This document shows, piece by piece, positions 13,671 to 23,542 of a stretch of DNA of 45,695 bases. The position numbers were made by a program, and so were the translations under genes. Below the pieces are notes generated by a model. That model was not told the DNA's origin and did not search any database. It worked only from the letters and a program-made list of their open reading frames with translations. Source of the DNA: Oscillospiraceae bacterium (GTDB lineage: Bacteria; Bacillota; Clostridia; Oscillospirales; Oscillospiraceae); assembly GCA_017448455.1 (NCBI GenBank), contig JAFSLL010000111.1:1-45695 (forward strand), in the 5' to 3' direction. Position 1 is the first letter of the stretch. Each line of letters opens with the position of its first letter.

Positions 13671-15953
13671 TTATACCGACTCCGGCAGCAGTCCCGCCTG
13701 CATCAGGAGTTCTGTTACCTCGGATATGGGGACGATCTCCATAGCGCTGCGAACTTCCTCCGGAACATCCCGCAGATCATCCATGTTCTCCTGGGGGATA
13801 AACACTTTTTCAACCCCGGCCCGATGCGCGGCGAGAAGCTTTTCCGGCAGCCCGCCGATCGCCGTCACCGCGCCTCGCAGCGACACTTCCCCTGTCATCG
13901 CCCATTTGGAGGGAAAAGCAACTCCGGTAACCAGGGAAGCAATTGCCGTCGTCATGGTGATGCCCGCAGAGGGTCCGTCTTTGGGGACTGCCCCTTCCGG
14001 AACATGGATATGAAGGTCGTTGTCTTTGAAAAGATCCGCCTTATCCGGGTAAATACTCTTGACAAGGCTGACCGCGATCTGGGCGGATTCCTTCATAACA
14101 TCACCGAGTTTGCCCGTGGTCAGCGTGCGCCCGCTGCCTCTGGTAAACAGGGATTCAATATACAGAATCTCTCCGCCGACACTGGTCCAGGCAAGGCCGG
14201 TTACGACACCGGGCTTCTGGGATTCCGGAACAAGCGCGTGACGGACCGGGCGCATATCCAGGTCATCCCGCAGCTGATCGGGCGTAATGGTAAAGACCGT
14301 ATCCGGTTTTTCCGCCAGCTGAACCGCGGCGTTCCTGCAGAGGGAATCAATCCGTTTCCGCAGCCCGCGTACACCGGCCTCCCGTGTATAATCCGAAATC
14401 AGCGTATCGATCACTTCATCCGATATGACCATCTGTCCGGGTCCGATTCCCATCGTCTTCATCGCTGTCGGCAGCAGGTGCTCCCGCGCGATGGAACGCT
14501 TGTCGATCGGCGTATAGCCCTCGAACTGGATCACTTCCATCCGGTTGAGCAGCGGCTCCGGTATCGTATCGACGGTGTTCGCGGTACAGATGAACAGCAC
14601 ATCGGACAGGTCGTAAGGAACATTCATGTAATGATCGGTAAAGGTGTCGTTCTGCTCCGGATCAAGCACCTCCAGCAGGGCGCTCGCAGGATCGCCGTTA
14701 TAAGAAGAAGAGAGCTTATCCACCTCATCCAGCACAACGACGGGATTGGAGACACCGCTCTTCTGAATTCCGTCCATGATTCTGCCGGGCATCGCGCCGA
14801 TATAAGTTCTGCGATGACCCCGGATATCCGCCTCATCCCGCACGCCGCCAAGACTGACGCGCACATATTCCCGTTTTAACGCGCGCGCGATGCTCCTGCC
14901 GACGCTGGTTTTGCCGGTACCGGGCGCGCCAACAAAAAGCAGAATGGAGCCGGACTGTTCCCGCTTCAGATTCATCACGGCAATCTGCTCAATGATGCGG
15001 CGTTTCACTTTCTTCAGTCCGTAATGATCCGCTTCCAGAATCTCTCTGGCTTCCTCCAGATCGATCACTTCCGGTTCGGATTTTTTCCAGTTCAGCCCGG
15101 TGATGAAGTCCAGGTAATCATAAAGCATCCCATACTCGGGAGACTTGTTGCCTTCCTGTTTCAGTCGGTTGAGAACCTTCACCGCCTCGGCATGGGCAGT
15201 CTCGTTCATACCGGACTCTTCGATCTTCATCTCGAACTTGCGAATATCCGTCACCTGTTCCGGATGCATCTCGTCCAGCTCACGCTGCAGATATTCCAGC
15301 TGTTTCTTAATGGCGGATTCTTTATAGATATCCTGGTATTCCTTCTGATGAGCGGAGTTTGCGTCATTGGTGACTTTGGTGACTTCCAGAAACTCATAAA
15401 TCAGCTTCTCCATCAGCTCCGCACGGCGGAGGCAGCTGTCTTCCGCTAAAATTTCGTAATAATCCTCGTTTGACGCATTCATCCAGATGGAGAGAAGTCC
15501 GGCAAGCGTACCGAGAGACTCCATCCGCTCAACATAGGCCGCAGCGGCGCTTCCCCACTGATAGCCTTTGGAAAACTCCTTTACGGCTTCTCTGGCCTGA
15601 AGAAGCTTCTCTGCCGCCACCTCTTCCGAGAGATCCTGCACATCGCTCCTTCTGCTCGTCATCAGCGAAATGGAACGATCGCGGTTGATCACAACGCTCT
15701 CGATATTGACACGTCCGGATGTATGGACAACCGCATAACCGTCATTGCTGATCTCAGAAACCGTACCCGCCAGACCGATCGGATAGAAGCTCTCCTCCGT
15801 ACGATCTGTCCGGCTCTCATCCTTTCTTGAGACGAGCAGGATTACCTTTTCATCGACGGAAACATTCCCGGCAAGCGCACGGAACTGATCCCGGCGAAAA
15901 TAGACGTCAGAATCCGGCGCAATTAATTTATCAAATACAGGTATAACTGTCAT
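13671..15953 (-). CDS. lon: ATP-dependent protease Lon
   Basis: A 760-residue LonA-type protease. The N-terminal substrate-binding region (about 1-195) opens with IPVFDKLIAPDSDVYFRRDQF, a little unlike the common LPLRGLVVFP start. The long helical arm follows (KEYQDIYKESAIKKQLEYLQREL), then the AAA+ domain with Walker A GAPGTGKTSVG, Walker B VVVLDEVDKL and the sensor region. The peptidase domain has the serine in PKDGPSAGIT (S662) and the lysine in GGLPEKLLAAHRAG (K705), the Lon dyad. It degrades misfolded and some regulatory proteins in the cytoplasm. It is a single-gene unit with a downstream terminator. The promoter is not clear; a possible TATACT -10 lies about 40 bases upstream of the start without a good -35. 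Confidence 0.96.
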   Translation of the reverse strand: MTVIPVFDKLIAPDSDVYFRRDQFRALAGNVSVDEKVILLVSRKDESRTDRTEESFYPIGLAGTVSEISNDGYAVVHTSGRVNIESVVINRDRSISLMTSRRSDVQDLSEEVAAEKLLQAREAVKEFSKGYQWGSAAAAYVERMESLGTLAGLLSIWMNASNEDYYEILAEDSCLRRAELMEKLIYEFLEVTKVTNDANSAHQKEYQDIYKESAIKKQLEYLQRELDEMHPEQVTDIRKFEMKIEESGMNETAHAEAVKVLNRLKQEGNKSPEYGMLYDYLDFITGLNWKKSEPEVIDLEEAREILEADHYGLKKVKRRIIEQIAVMNLKREQSGSILLFVGAPGTGKTSVGRSIARALKREYVRVSLGGVRDEADIRGHRRTYIGAMPGRIMDGIQKSGVSNPVVVLDEVDKLSSSYNGDPASALLEVLDPEQNDTFTDHYMNVPYDLSDVLFICTANTVDTIPEPLLNRMEVIQFEGYTPIDKRSIAREHLLPTAMKTMGIGPGQMVISDEVIDTLISDYTREAGVRGLRKRIDSLCRNAAVQLAEKPDTVFTITPDQLRDDLDMRPVRHALVPESQKPGVVTGLAWTSVGGEILYIESLFTRGSGRTLTTGKLGDVMKESAQIAVSLVKSIYPDKADLFKDNDLHIHVPEGAVPKDGPSAGITMTTAIASLVTGVAFPSKWAMTGEVSLRGAVTAIGGLPEKLLAAHRAGVEKVFIPQENMDDLRDVPEEVRSAMEIVPISEVTELLMQAGLLPESV

Positions 15954-16091
15954 ATTTGATTCCTCCCTATGATACTGACATGCAGTATAATGGAAAACTC
16001 GAAAAAGAGCATGAATGTTTTGTTAAAGATTTTATATAAGTCGATGTTCATTTTATCTTGTACTTTTAAGAATTAGACAGGAAATTTGGGC

Positions 16092-16119
16092 TTGACAAAA
16101 CCGAATTCTGTATTATAAT
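16092..16119 (+). promoter_or_regulatory. Consensus promoter of tRNA-Pro
   Basis: Perfect TTGACA (16092-16097) and TATAAT (16114-16119) boxes separated by 16 bases. The tRNA begins 12 bases after the -10, as expected for a strong stable-RNA promoter. Confidence 0.85.
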
Positions 16120-16131
16120 GAATAAGCTTGA

Positions 16132-16207
16132 CGGGGTGTAGCGCAGCTGGTAGCGCGCTTGGTTCGGGACCAAGAGGCCCGGAGTTCAAATCTCCGCACT
16201 CCGACCA
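16132..16207 (+). tRNA. tRNA-Pro (anticodon CGG)
   Basis: A complete cloverleaf with the acceptor stem CGGGGTG/CACTCCG (one G-U pair), D arm GCGC-AGCTGGTA-GCGC, anticodon stem CTTGG/CCAAG with loop TTCGGGA, and T arm CGGAG-TTCAAAT-CTCCG. The CCA end is encoded. The anticodon 5'-CGG-3' at 16165-16167 reads the proline codon CCG. Confidence 0.96.
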
Positions 16208-16211
16208 ATTG

Positions 16212-16245
16212 AGAAGTACCGGATGCGTTCCGGTACTTCTTTTTT
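16212..16245 (+). terminator. Terminator after tRNA-Pro
   Basis: A 12-bp stem AGAAGTACCGGA / TCCGGTACTTCT with a 5-base loop, followed by a run of T. It lies only 4 bases after the tRNA 3' end and 28 bases before the queA start, so queA either relies on read-through or has a weak promoter in between. Confidence 0.88.
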
Positions 16246-16273
16246 GCTATATAGTTCTATAAAGGACCACATC

Positions 16274-17296
16274 ATGAAGAAATCTGATTTTTATTTCGAT
16301 CTGCCTGCGGAGCTGATCGCGCAGACGCCAATCAAAGAACGCGACCACTCCCGTCTGCTCTGTCTGGACAAAAACAGCGGCGAGCTGCAGCACCGAAACT
16401 TCTATGAACTTCCGAGTCTGCTCCTCCCCGGGGACTGTCTTGTGGTGAACGATTCCCGCGTACTGCCGGCGAGGCTGATCGGGGTCAGGCAGTCAGGCGG
16501 AGCGGCCGAGCTTGTGCTTCTCCGCGATCTGGGAGACAACTGCTGGGAGTGTCTTTGCCGCCCAGGGAAAAAACTCCGTGAAGGCGCGGAGATCACCTTC
16601 GGCGACGGAGAGCTCAGGGCAGTTGTTGAGGAGATTCTGGCCGGTGGAAACCGGAAGATTCGCTTTCTTTATAAGGGAATCTTTCTGGAAATTCTGGACC
16701 GTCTCGGAAAAATGCCGCTCCCTCCCTACATCCGGGAAGAACTGAGCGACCGGGAGCGGTATCAGACGGTCTACTCAAAAGTGCTGGGAAGCGCCGCCGC
16801 GCCGACCGCAGGGCTGCACTTTACGCCGGAGCTGCTGAAGCAGATCCGGGATCAGGGTGTTCCCGTGTATTCCATCACGCTCCATGTCGGGCTCGGAACC
16901 TTCCGGCCGGTGAAAGAAGATGACATTGAAAATCACGAGATGCATTCCGAATTCTGCCTCATCCCGGAAGAGACCGCGGAAGGGGTTAATCGCTGCAAAC
17001 AGAACGGCGGACGTGTCATTGCTGTCGGGACAACCTCCTGCCGCACACTGGAGAGCTTTGCCGATGAGAACGGGATGCTGAAAGCCGATTCCGGCTGGAC
17101 AGACATCTTTATCTACCCCGGCTATCGCTTTCGCTGTATTGACGCGCTGATCACGAATTTCCATCTGCCGGAGAGCACGCTGATCATGCTGGTGTCCGCC
17201 CTTGCTGGGCGGGAACATGTACTGCACGCCTATCAGACGGCAGTCGAAAACCGCTATCGCTTCTTCAGCTTCGGCGATGCCATGTTTATCTCGTAA
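16274..17296 (+). CDS. queA: S-adenosylmethionine:tRNA ribosyltransferase-isomerase QueA
   Basis: A 340-residue enzyme that moves the ribosyl part of AdoMet to preQ1 in tRNA to form epoxyqueuosine, a step of queuosine synthesis. Signatures seen: [26 protein letters not shown] at the N-terminus, [22 protein letters not shown], the block RYQTVYSK...[13 protein letters not shown], and [11 protein letters not shown]. The ATG at 16274 is preceded by AAAGGA; a longer frame would overlap the tRNA terminator. The queuosine-precursor genes are not in this window. Confidence 0.96.
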   Translation: MKKSDFYFDLPAELIAQTPIKERDHSRLLCLDKNSGELQHRNFYELPSLLLPGDCLVVNDSRVLPARLIGVRQSGGAAELVLLRDLGDNCWECLCRPGKKLREGAEITFGDGELRAVVEEILAGGNRKIRFLYKGIFLEILDRLGKMPLPPYIREELSDRERYQTVYSKVLGSAAAPTAGLHFTPELLKQIRDQGVPVYSITLHVGLGTFRPVKEDDIENHEMHSEFCLIPEETAEGVNRCKQNGGRVIAVGTTSCRTLESFADENGMLKADSGWTDIFIYPGYRFRCIDALITNFHLPESTLIMLVSALAGREHVLHAYQTAVENRYRFFSFGDAMFIS

Positions 17297-17314
17297 ATTT
17301 CTGTCAGGCTGAAA

Positions 17315-17354
17315 AACACGCAGGCAAACACTTCGGTGCTGCCTGCGTGCTTTT
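17315..17354. terminator. Bidirectional terminator between queA and ribF
   Basis: A 10-bp stem CACGCAGGCA / TGCCTGCGTG (17317-17326 and 17340-17349) carries a smaller inner hairpin CAC-TTCG-GTG with an extra-stable UUCG tetraloop. CTTTTATA follows on the plus strand and TTTTTC on the minus strand, so it serves both convergent genes. Confidence 0.88.
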
Positions 17355-18261
17355 ATATGCTGTTTTCCGCGAACCAGCGTCTGGTCTCTTCCCGGTCGAG
17401 GATGATCTGCTGCGACAGATCCGAATACGAATCGAACCGCTGCTCCTCGCGCTGGAAATGCCGGAACTCCACGCGCGCGTGATGCCCGTAAAGATCGCCC
17501 TCAAAGTCGAGAAGATGGCTCTCGACACTGACGGTTTCCCCTTCGCTGACGGTGGGACGAACCCCGACATTGGTGACCGCCCGGTACGCCGTTCCGTCAT
17601 CCAGATAAACTTCCGTCGCGTAGACGCCGTGTTTAGGGATCACAACGCCGGACGCAAAGCGCATATTGATGGTCGGACTGCCGAGCTTTCTTCCGAGATG
17701 GAAACCGGAGCGCACCACATCAGACAGGCTGTAGGGATGCCCGAGGAAGCGCCGGGCTCGGTCCATATCCCCGGAAGCAATCATCTCCCGAATGGCGGTG
17801 GAGCTGACCAGCTCTCCGTCCAGGCAGACCGCGGGAATCACGTCACAGGCAATGCCTTCCTTTTCACACCAGGAACGAAGCCGCTCCGGCGTCCCCTCTC
17901 CCCGATAACCAAAGGAAAAGTCGTGTCCGACGACAACTGCCGCAATATTCAGCTCATCCACCGCCGAACGGATAAACTCCTCCCACGGCATTTTCATCAG
18001 CGTACGGTTGAAGTGAAGGAAAATCACTTCTTCAATGCCAAACAGACGCCGGATGATCTCTTCTCGCTCCGGCGCGCTGTTGATCAGGGGAACTTCTTTT
18101 CCGAATACCAGCGTGTCTGGATGAACGTCAAAACTGAGCACCGCCGAATCCAGCTGCAGCTGGGCCGCACGCTCCTTTACCTTGGTGAGCAGGGCGGCAT
18201 GCCCGATATGCACCCCGTCAAAAAAGCCGAGAGCAATCGCTCTTCGTCTCTCATTTTTCAT
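17353..18261 (-). CDS. ribF: Bifunctional riboflavin kinase/FAD synthetase RibF
   Basis: A 302-residue enzyme that makes FMN and then FAD. The FAD-synthetase part opens with AIALGFFDGVHIGHAALL (nucleotidyltransferase GFFDGVHxGH motif) and has VVGHDFSFGYRGEGT and VSSTAIREMI. The C-terminal riboflavin-kinase domain has the motif HLGRKLGSPTINM, where relatives usually have GFPTAN, then HGVYATEVYLDDG. Its start overlaps the truB stop by 4 bases, and it is the last gene of the rimP-nusA-infB operon, ending at the shared terminator with queA. Confidence 0.95.
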   Translation of the reverse strand: MKNERRRAIALGFFDGVHIGHAALLTKVKERAAQLQLDSAVLSFDVHPDTLVFGKEVPLINSAPEREEIIRRLFGIEEVIFLHFNRTLMKMPWEEFIRSAVDELNIAAVVVGHDFSFGYRGEGTPERLRSWCEKEGIACDVIPAVCLDGELVSSTAIREMIASGDMDRARRFLGHPYSLSDVVRSGFHLGRKLGSPTINMRFASGVVIPKHGVYATEVYLDDGTAYRAVTNVGVRPTVSEGETVSVESHLLDFEGDLYGHHARVEFRHFQREEQRFDSYSDLSQQIILDREETRRWFAENSI

Positions 18262-19136
18262 TTTACGGAAACCTCAAAAAAGCTTTTGATCGGTCTGCAT
18301 TCTCCACGGGTAATTTCCGCAATTGCGAGAAACTCACCCGACGCGGAATACAGCCGTACCGGTCCATCCGGCTCACCGGAACGAAACGGCCCGCCGTTTC
18401 GAACCCGCTTCTCGTCGCCGGCGTTTAAAACGAGCGCTCTTCTGTCCAGAAACAGACTGTCCGCCGGCAGAAGAAGCTGCTCCACAGCGCCTGCACTCGC
18501 CGCCTCCTGAATCTGCTCCAGCGTAAGCGCGTTTTCCACTTTGAAAAGGCCGGCTTCCAGCCGTCTCAGCGAGGACATACAGCCGCCGCAGCCAAGCGTT
18601 TCCCCGATGTCGTGACAAAGGGTGCGGATATAGGTGCCTTTCGAGCAGCTGACATCCAGCATCCAGTCCTCGCCGTCGCGGCCGCAGATCCGGATCCGGT
18701 CAACCGTCACCGTCCGGGGCGCGCGTTCGACCGTTTCCCCTTTTCGGGCAAGCCGGTACAGACGCTCTCCGTTGACCTTTACCGCGGAATACATCGGCGG
18801 GACCTGCTGAATGGTACCCTGAAAAGAAAGAAGAGCTGAGGACAGCTCCGCTTCCTTGACCTGCTGCGGGACAGAATGAAGGACTGTGCCGGAGGTATCC
18901 TGCGTATCCGTACTCAGCCCGAGGCGCAGACCGGCCCGGTATCGTTTGGCGTCCGCCTCGGCAAACTCCACCGCGCGGGTCGCTCTCCCGACGAAAACAG
19001 TCAGCAAACCCGTTGCCATCGGATCGAGCGTACCGGCGTGGCCGATTCTGCGTTCATGAAGAATCCCCCGCAGCTTCTGCACCACATCGTTGCTGGTCCA
19101 TTCCGCGGGCTTATCAACCAGCAGAATGCCGTTCAC
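18258..19136 (-). CDS. truB: tRNA pseudouridine-55 synthase TruB
   Basis: A 292-residue enzyme that makes the pseudouridine of the T loop of most tRNAs. It opens NGILLVDKPAEWTSNDVV and has the catalytic motif HAGTLDPMATGLL, where D is the nucleophile. The stretches QQVPPMYSAVKVNGERLY and CSKGTYIRTLCHDIG are family signatures. It overlaps nrnA and ribF by 4 bases each, so the three genes are translationally coupled in the operon. Confidence 0.96.
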   Translation of the reverse strand: MNGILLVDKPAEWTSNDVVQKLRGILHERRIGHAGTLDPMATGLLTVFVGRATRAVEFAEADAKRYRAGLRLGLSTDTQDTSGTVLHSVPQQVKEAELSSALLSFQGTIQQVPPMYSAVKVNGERLYRLARKGETVERAPRTVTVDRIRICGRDGEDWMLDVSCSKGTYIRTLCHDIGETLGCGGCMSSLRRLEAGLFKVENALTLEQIQEAASAGAVEQLLLPADSLFLDRRALVLNAGDEKRVRNGGPFRSGEPDGPVRLYSASGEFLAIAEITRGECRPIKSFFEVSVK

Positions 19137-20077
19137 AGTTTCTCTCCGTACAGGGCATCGATGATATCCAGCAGGATTCTTTCCGCTTTGTCCGGAGATT
19201 CCGGAATGGTGCAGCCTGCCGCCATCTCATGTCCGCCGCCGCCGAGCGCCGCACAGATCTCACAGCTGCTGATCCCCGGTGCGGAACGAACAGATATCTT
19301 GCTGCTGCCGTCGGCAAGCTCGCGGATGGTGATGTTGATCATTGCCGCCTCAGCCCGACCCGGGAGCCCGGCGAGATCATCGCAGTCGTCCTCGTCCGCT
19401 TCCGCTGAGCGTATCATCTCCTGCGTGACAACAGACACGACGACCTTCCCGTCATGATAGGCATGCAGGGAAGAATAGATCATCCCCTCCAGACGGAGCC
19501 GGGACAGTGTCACCTTACGGAAGAAGCGCAGAATGACAGCCTGGGAATCCGCCCCAGCCTGCAGCAGCTCGGAGGCCGTACGGAAGGTATCCGCGTTGAC
19601 ATTGGCGTACTGAAACGCGCCCGTATCCGTTGTCAGCGCAATATACAGCAGCGTCGCTTCGTTTTTGGTCAGCTTTCCCGCGAACTGACGGATCAGCTCC
19701 ATAACGATTTCCCCGCAGGAGGACTTCTCCGCATCGATGAATTCCGCTTTCGCGTAATGACTGTTGGAAGGGTGGTGATCCACACAAAGGTCGACTGCGC
19801 CGCTGAATCCCGCTGGGAACAGGCTCTCGGTCGCGATATCCACGGCAAGAACACATCCGGGCGTAAAGGATGCCGGCGCCAGCAGCTTCTCAACAAAAGG
19901 GAGCTGTTTCCCGGTGAGCTGCGGGTTCGGATAGAGATAGGCGCGCTTATTTTTGCGACGAAGCGCACGGCAAAGAGCGGCGGCACTCATTACAGTGTCG
20001 CCGTCCGGGTTTCTGTGTGTCAGAATCAGATAATCATTCTTTGTGTGCAGGAGTTTCGCGCAATCGGCAATGGTCAC
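19133..20077 (-). CDS. nrnA: DHH/DHHA1 phosphoesterase (NrnA-like oligoribonuclease)
   Basis: A 314-residue phosphoesterase with a DHH domain: ILTHRNPDGDTVMSAAAL (the HxNPDGD metal site), VLAVDIATESLF, VDHHPSN (the DHH motif as VDHH), and LYIALTTDTGAFQYANV. The C-terminal DHHA1 domain ends with CAALGGGGHEMAAG. This is the NrnA family, which cleaves short RNA fragments and pAp in Gram-positive bacteria. It is the usual neighbour of rbfA and truB; it overlaps each by 4 bases. Confidence 0.92.
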   Translation of the reverse strand: MTIADCAKLLHTKNDYLILTHRNPDGDTVMSAAALCRALRRKNKRAYLYPNPQLTGKQLPFVEKLLAPASFTPGCVLAVDIATESLFPAGFSGAVDLCVDHHPSNSHYAKAEFIDAEKSSCGEIVMELIRQFAGKLTKNEATLLYIALTTDTGAFQYANVNADTFRTASELLQAGADSQAVILRFFRKVTLSRLRLEGMIYSSLHAYHDGKVVVSVVTQEMIRSAEADEDDCDDLAGLPGRAEAAMINITIRELADGSSKISVRSAPGISSCEICAALGGGGHEMAAGCTIPESPDKAERILLDIIDALYGEKL

Positions 20078-20445
20078 TGCTGCTCCCTCTCTTCATCATC
20101 CTGACGGATGTTCAGTTCGTTGATCATGCGGTTGATCTCCGCGCCATACTCAATGCTGTGGTCCACTTCAAAGACCAGCTCCGGCGTATAGCGCAGAGAA
20201 ATCGCGCTCGCGAGTTCCCGCCGAAGCCAGCCGGAAGCGGACTTCAGTCCGCGGCGAAACTCTTTCTCGCTCTTCAGCGGAAATACCGAGAGCCAGACCT
20301 TCGCATAGCGGAGGTCGCCGGTCGTCTCCACCCTCGTCACGCTGATCATCCCCTGCTGTACCCGAGGATCTTTTACGTTCCGAAGCAGTTCCGCCATCAC
20401 ACGCTGGATATCATCGTTTGTTCTGGCAAGTCTGTTGTTTGCCAT
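20074..20445 (-). CDS. rbfA: Ribosome-binding factor A
   Basis: A 123-residue RbfA, a KH-fold protein needed for maturation of the 16S rRNA 5' end and for cold adaptation. It begins MANNRLARTNDDIQRVMAELL, a form of the usual R..R....I...L..L, and contains VKDPRVQQGMISVTRVETTGDLRYAKVW and ELASAISLRYTPELVFEVD. It lies 35 bases after infB and overlaps nrnA by 4 bases. Confidence 0.95.
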   Translation of the reverse strand: MANNRLARTNDDIQRVMAELLRNVKDPRVQQGMISVTRVETTGDLRYAKVWLSVFPLKSEKEFRRGLKSASGWLRRELASAISLRYTPELVFEVDHSIEYGAEINRMINELNIRQDDEEREQQ

Positions 20446-20480
20446 CGTTTCTCCCCTATTCTCTCAGTGCGGACAGGTGA

Positions 20481-22901
20481 TCAGTTGATCTGCTCCATCA
20501 CGAAGCATTCAATGACATCGCCGACTTTGATATCATTGAACTTTTCAACCTGCATACCGCACTCATAACCGGAAGCGACCTCACGCACGTCGTCCTTAAA
20601 GCGGCGCAACGAGGCAAGGCTTCCCTCGTGGATAACAATATTGTCTCGCAGTACGCGGACATCGCAGCCGCGCTGGATCTTGCCGTCGGTGCAGTAGCAG
20701 CCGCAGACGGTCCCGACCTTGGAAACCTTGTAGGTCTCTCGCACTTCGGCATGTCCGATGATCACTTCGCGGAACTTCGGCGCGAGCATTCCCTTCATGG
20801 CATCATGAATCTCGTTGATGCAGTCATAGATGACACGGTAAAGCCGAATGTCCACGCTGCTGCGGACCGCGCTGTCACGGGCCGCGGAATCCGGCCTGAC
20901 ATTGAAGCCGACGATGATGGCATCGGAAGTCGCAGCAAGCATGACGTCCGATTCATTGATCGCGCCGACCGCGCTGTGGATGACACGCACACGGACTTCC
21001 TCGTTCGAGATCTTCTCGAGGGAGCTCTTGACCGCTTCCGCGGAACCCTGTACATCCGCCTTGACAATCAGATTCAGTGTCTTCATTTCTCCGGCCTGAA
21101 TCTGGCTGAAGAGGTCTTCCAGTGAGACCTTCTTGTTGGGCGTGGCGGTATTCGCCTGCTGTCTGCGTTCCTCTGCCAGCTCTCTCGCCATGCGCTCGTC
21201 CTTCACCGCATTGAAGGTATCTCCGGCACTCGGGACTTCGGACATACCGGCAATCTCGACCGGGGTGGAGGGTCCGGCTTCCGTAACCCGGCGGCCCTTG
21301 TCATCGGTCATGGTACGCACTCTGCCGACAGAAGTGCCCGCAATGATAATATCACCGGAACGCAGGGTACCATTCTGCACGAGCACCGTCATGATCGGGC
21401 CGCGGCCCTTATCCAGTCTGGCCTCAATGACAGCGCCGCTCGCGGCACGGTTCGGGTTGGCTTTCAGTTCCTGCACCTCTGCCAGAATGGTGAGGTTTTC
21501 CAGCAGATTGTCAATGCCCATACCGGTCTTGGCGGAAATCGGGCAGATGATGGTATCGCCGCCCCATTCCTCACTGACCAGGTCATATTCCGTCAGCTGC
21601 TGCTTAATACGCTCCGGATTGGCGCCCACGGTATCCATTTTGTTAATGGCGACAACCACGGGGATATTCGCCGCTTTGGCATGGTTGATGCTCTCAACCG
21701 TCTGCGGCATGATGCCGTCATCGGCGGCGACAACCAGAATCGCGATATCGGTTACCATGGCGCCGCGGGCACGCATGGATGTAAAGGCCTCGTGGCCCGG
21801 CGTATCCAGGAACGTAATGGGCTTTCCGTCGATCTCAACCGTATAGGCGCCGATGTGCTGGGTAATGCCGCCGGCCTCACCGGATACCACGTTTGCATGG
21901 CGGATATAGTCCAGCAGCGATGTCTTGCCGTGGTCGACATGGCCCATGACCACAACGACCGGCGCGCGGGGCTGCAGATCTTCTTCCTTATCCGGCGTCG
22001 CGTCAATCAGACGCTCCTCGACGGTAACGATCACTTCCTTCTTTACTTCACAGCCGAGTTCCATGGCGACAAGCGCCGCGGTATCATAGTCGATCACATC
22101 CGATACCGAAGCGAAGACACCCATCTTAATCAGCTGCTTCACGACTTCGGAAGCTGTTTTCTTCATTCTGGAGGCAAGCTCTCCAACGGAAATCTGGTCC
22201 GGAATCTCCACCTTCAGCGGTTTCTTCTTCGCGAGCTCGCGCTGCAGGCGGTTCATCTTGTCGCGCTCTTCCTGACGGCGCTTTCCGGCAGACTGCTGCT
22301 GCGCCTGCTGGCGCTGCTTGGATTTGGAGTTGATCTTCTCCTTGCTGCCGCCCTGAGAGCTGCGCATCTTATTGCCGCTGGCCTTGGTACCGGCCATATC
22401 TTCAAACTTTTCGTTGTACTTTTCGATGTTGACCGCGGCACCGCCTCTGGTGTCAACAACACGCTTTTCCGCAACCTGGCGGGGAACATGCGGCTTGTTC
22501 TCCTTCTTCGGCTGCTGTGCGGGCTGTGCCTGCTGCTGCGGCTGCGCAGGCTGATTCTGAGTCTGTGCGGGAACAGGCTTCTTGTCTCTGTCCTTCGCCG
22601 GCTTCTGTCCCTGGGGCTTCGCTTTCTTCTCATCCGCGCTTCCCTTTTCGGGCTTCGCTTCCGCCTTCACTGCCTCAGGCTTCTTTTCCTCAGGCGGCTC
22701 AACCCGGAAAATATCCTCCAGGCTGTTGACCTGATTGTGCTGCGTCAAATACTCGAAGATGACATCCAGTTCCGGATTCTCCAGCACCTGCATGTGATTC
22801 TTGGGCGGCGCGATATAATCCGTGAGAATCTGAGAAATGGCCTTCGATGTCATATTGAAGTCCTTCGCCACCTCATGAATTCTGTATTTGATCATAGCCA
22901 T
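20481..22901 (-). CDS. infB: Translation initiation factor IF-2
   Basis: An 806-residue GTPase that brings initiator tRNA to the 30S subunit. Order of parts: an N-terminal IF2_N helix ([20 protein letters not shown]), a low-complexity Lys/Pro/Gln-rich linker (about 65-215), the second IF2_N ([21 protein letters not shown]), then the G domain with [16 protein letters not shown] (P loop), DTPGHEAF (G3) and NKMD (G4), and the C-terminal initiator-tRNA-binding domains. I chose the ATG at 22901 because it lies 7 bases after an AGGAG; an ATG two codons upstream is too near it, and the longer open frame has no ribosome binding site. Confidence 0.96.
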   Translation of the reverse strand: MAMIKYRIHEVAKDFNMTSKAISQILTDYIAPPKNHMQVLENPELDVIFEYLTQHNQVNSLEDIFRVEPPEEKKPEAVKAEAKPEKGSADEKKAKPQGQKPAKDRDKKPVPAQTQNQPAQPQQQAQPAQQPKKENKPHVPRQVAEKRVVDTRGGAAVNIEKYNEKFEDMAGTKASGNKMRSSQGGSKEKINSKSKQRQQAQQQSAGKRRQEERDKMNRLQRELAKKKPLKVEIPDQISVGELASRMKKTASEVVKQLIKMGVFASVSDVIDYDTAALVAMELGCEVKKEVIVTVEERLIDATPDKEEDLQPRAPVVVVMGHVDHGKTSLLDYIRHANVVSGEAGGITQHIGAYTVEIDGKPITFLDTPGHEAFTSMRARGAMVTDIAILVVAADDGIMPQTVESINHAKAANIPVVVAINKMDTVGANPERIKQQLTEYDLVSEEWGGDTIICPISAKTGMGIDNLLENLTILAEVQELKANPNRAASGAVIEARLDKGRGPIMTVLVQNGTLRSGDIIIAGTSVGRVRTMTDDKGRRVTEAGPSTPVEIAGMSEVPSAGDTFNAVKDERMARELAEERRQQANTATPNKKVSLEDLFSQIQAGEMKTLNLIVKADVQGSAEAVKSSLEKISNEEVRVRVIHSAVGAINESDVMLAATSDAIIVGFNVRPDSAARDSAVRSSVDIRLYRVIYDCINEIHDAMKGMLAPKFREVIIGHAEVRETYKVSKVGTVCGCYCTDGKIQRGCDVRVLRDNIVIHEGSLASLRRFKDDVREVASGYECGMQVEKFNDIKVGDVIECFVMEQIN

Positions 22902-22950
22902 ACGCATTCTCCTATCTTTACCATCCGGCGTCTCCGGATGTCCGCATTCA

Positions 22951-23268
22951 TTATTCTTCCTGTTCCGTTCGCAATTTCTTCTGTAGTGCCTGTGAAAACC
23001 CTCTGTCGCACACCGCAAACACGGCGCCGCCGGCTACCCCGAGCGCGGAAGAAAGCGTTTCCTTATCGGCAGAGAGCCGGATCAGCGGAAGCTGTCGGCT
23101 GTCCGCGAGCGCTGCCGCTTTTTTTTCCGTATTCGCGGAGGCATCGGCGGCAAGAAGGATCAGAACCGCTTTTCCGCTTCTGACAGCCTGCCTTGTACCG
23201 TCTTCCCCGTTGCTCAGCTTTCCGGCGCGGCGCATCAGGCCGAGAAACCCCAAGACATCATCCGACAT
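22951..23268 (-). CDS. ylxQ: L7Ae-family ribosomal protein (YlxQ)
   Basis: A 105-residue L7Ae/L30e-like RNA-binding protein. It has [40 protein letters not shown] at the N-terminus, the K-turn-binding fold signature, and then [14 protein letters not shown]. It is encoded between ylxR and infB as in Bacillus subtilis. I chose the ATG at 23268, which overlaps ylxR by 11 bases; the 26-codon upstream extension lies within ylxR in another frame. Confidence 0.9.
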   Translation of the reverse strand: MSDDVLGFLGLMRRAGKLSNGEDGTRQAVRSGKAVLILLAADASANTEKKAAALADSRQLPLIRLSADKETLSSALGVAGGAVFAVCDRGFSQALQKKLRTEQEE

Positions 23269-23539
23269 GGTCCGTCTCCAGTTCGGCAGCGAGACGCTCA
23301 TAAACTTCCTCCGGAACCGCCGCACCAAACGCGCGCTCAAGCGCACGTGACTTCACAGCGCGGCGAAGACATTCCGGGTTATGACAGAGGTAAGCGCCCC
23401 TGCCGTTTGCCTTTCCGGTGAAATCAAGGCTGACCGCACCCTCCGGAGAGCGAACAATCCGAACGAGTTCTCTTTTCAGCTTTCTCTCCCGGCAGCCGAG
23501 GCACTGTCGAACCGGCTGCTTCTTCGGCGGGTTCGGCAT
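23258..23539 (-). CDS. ylxR: YlxR/RnpM family RNA-binding protein
   Basis: A 93-residue DUF448 protein. It has the CLGCRERKLKRELVRIVRSP motif at the N-terminus and GRGAYLCHNPECLRRAVK in the middle, both diagnostic. In Bacillus the homologue was found to bind RNase P RNA and modulate RNase P (RnpM). It starts 3 bases after the nusA stop and overlaps ylxQ by 11 bases. Confidence 0.95.
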   Translation of the reverse strand: MPNPPKKQPVRQCLGCRERKLKRELVRIVRSPEGAVSLDFTGKANGRGAYLCHNPECLRRAVKSRALERAFGAAVPEEVYERLAAELETDHVG

Positions 23540-23542
23540 GTG

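Noticed and set aside
15954-16030. Promoter of lon with a TATACT -10
   Set aside because: The -10-like box is good, but no acceptable -35 lies 16-18 bases upstream and no CIRCE or CtsR-like repeat was seen, so it was not listed as a feature.
21681-23183. Plus-strand open frame of 500 codons opposite infB
   Set aside because: It is antisense to the GTPase and linker of IF-2; its leucine- and arginine-rich composition is a shadow of that gene.
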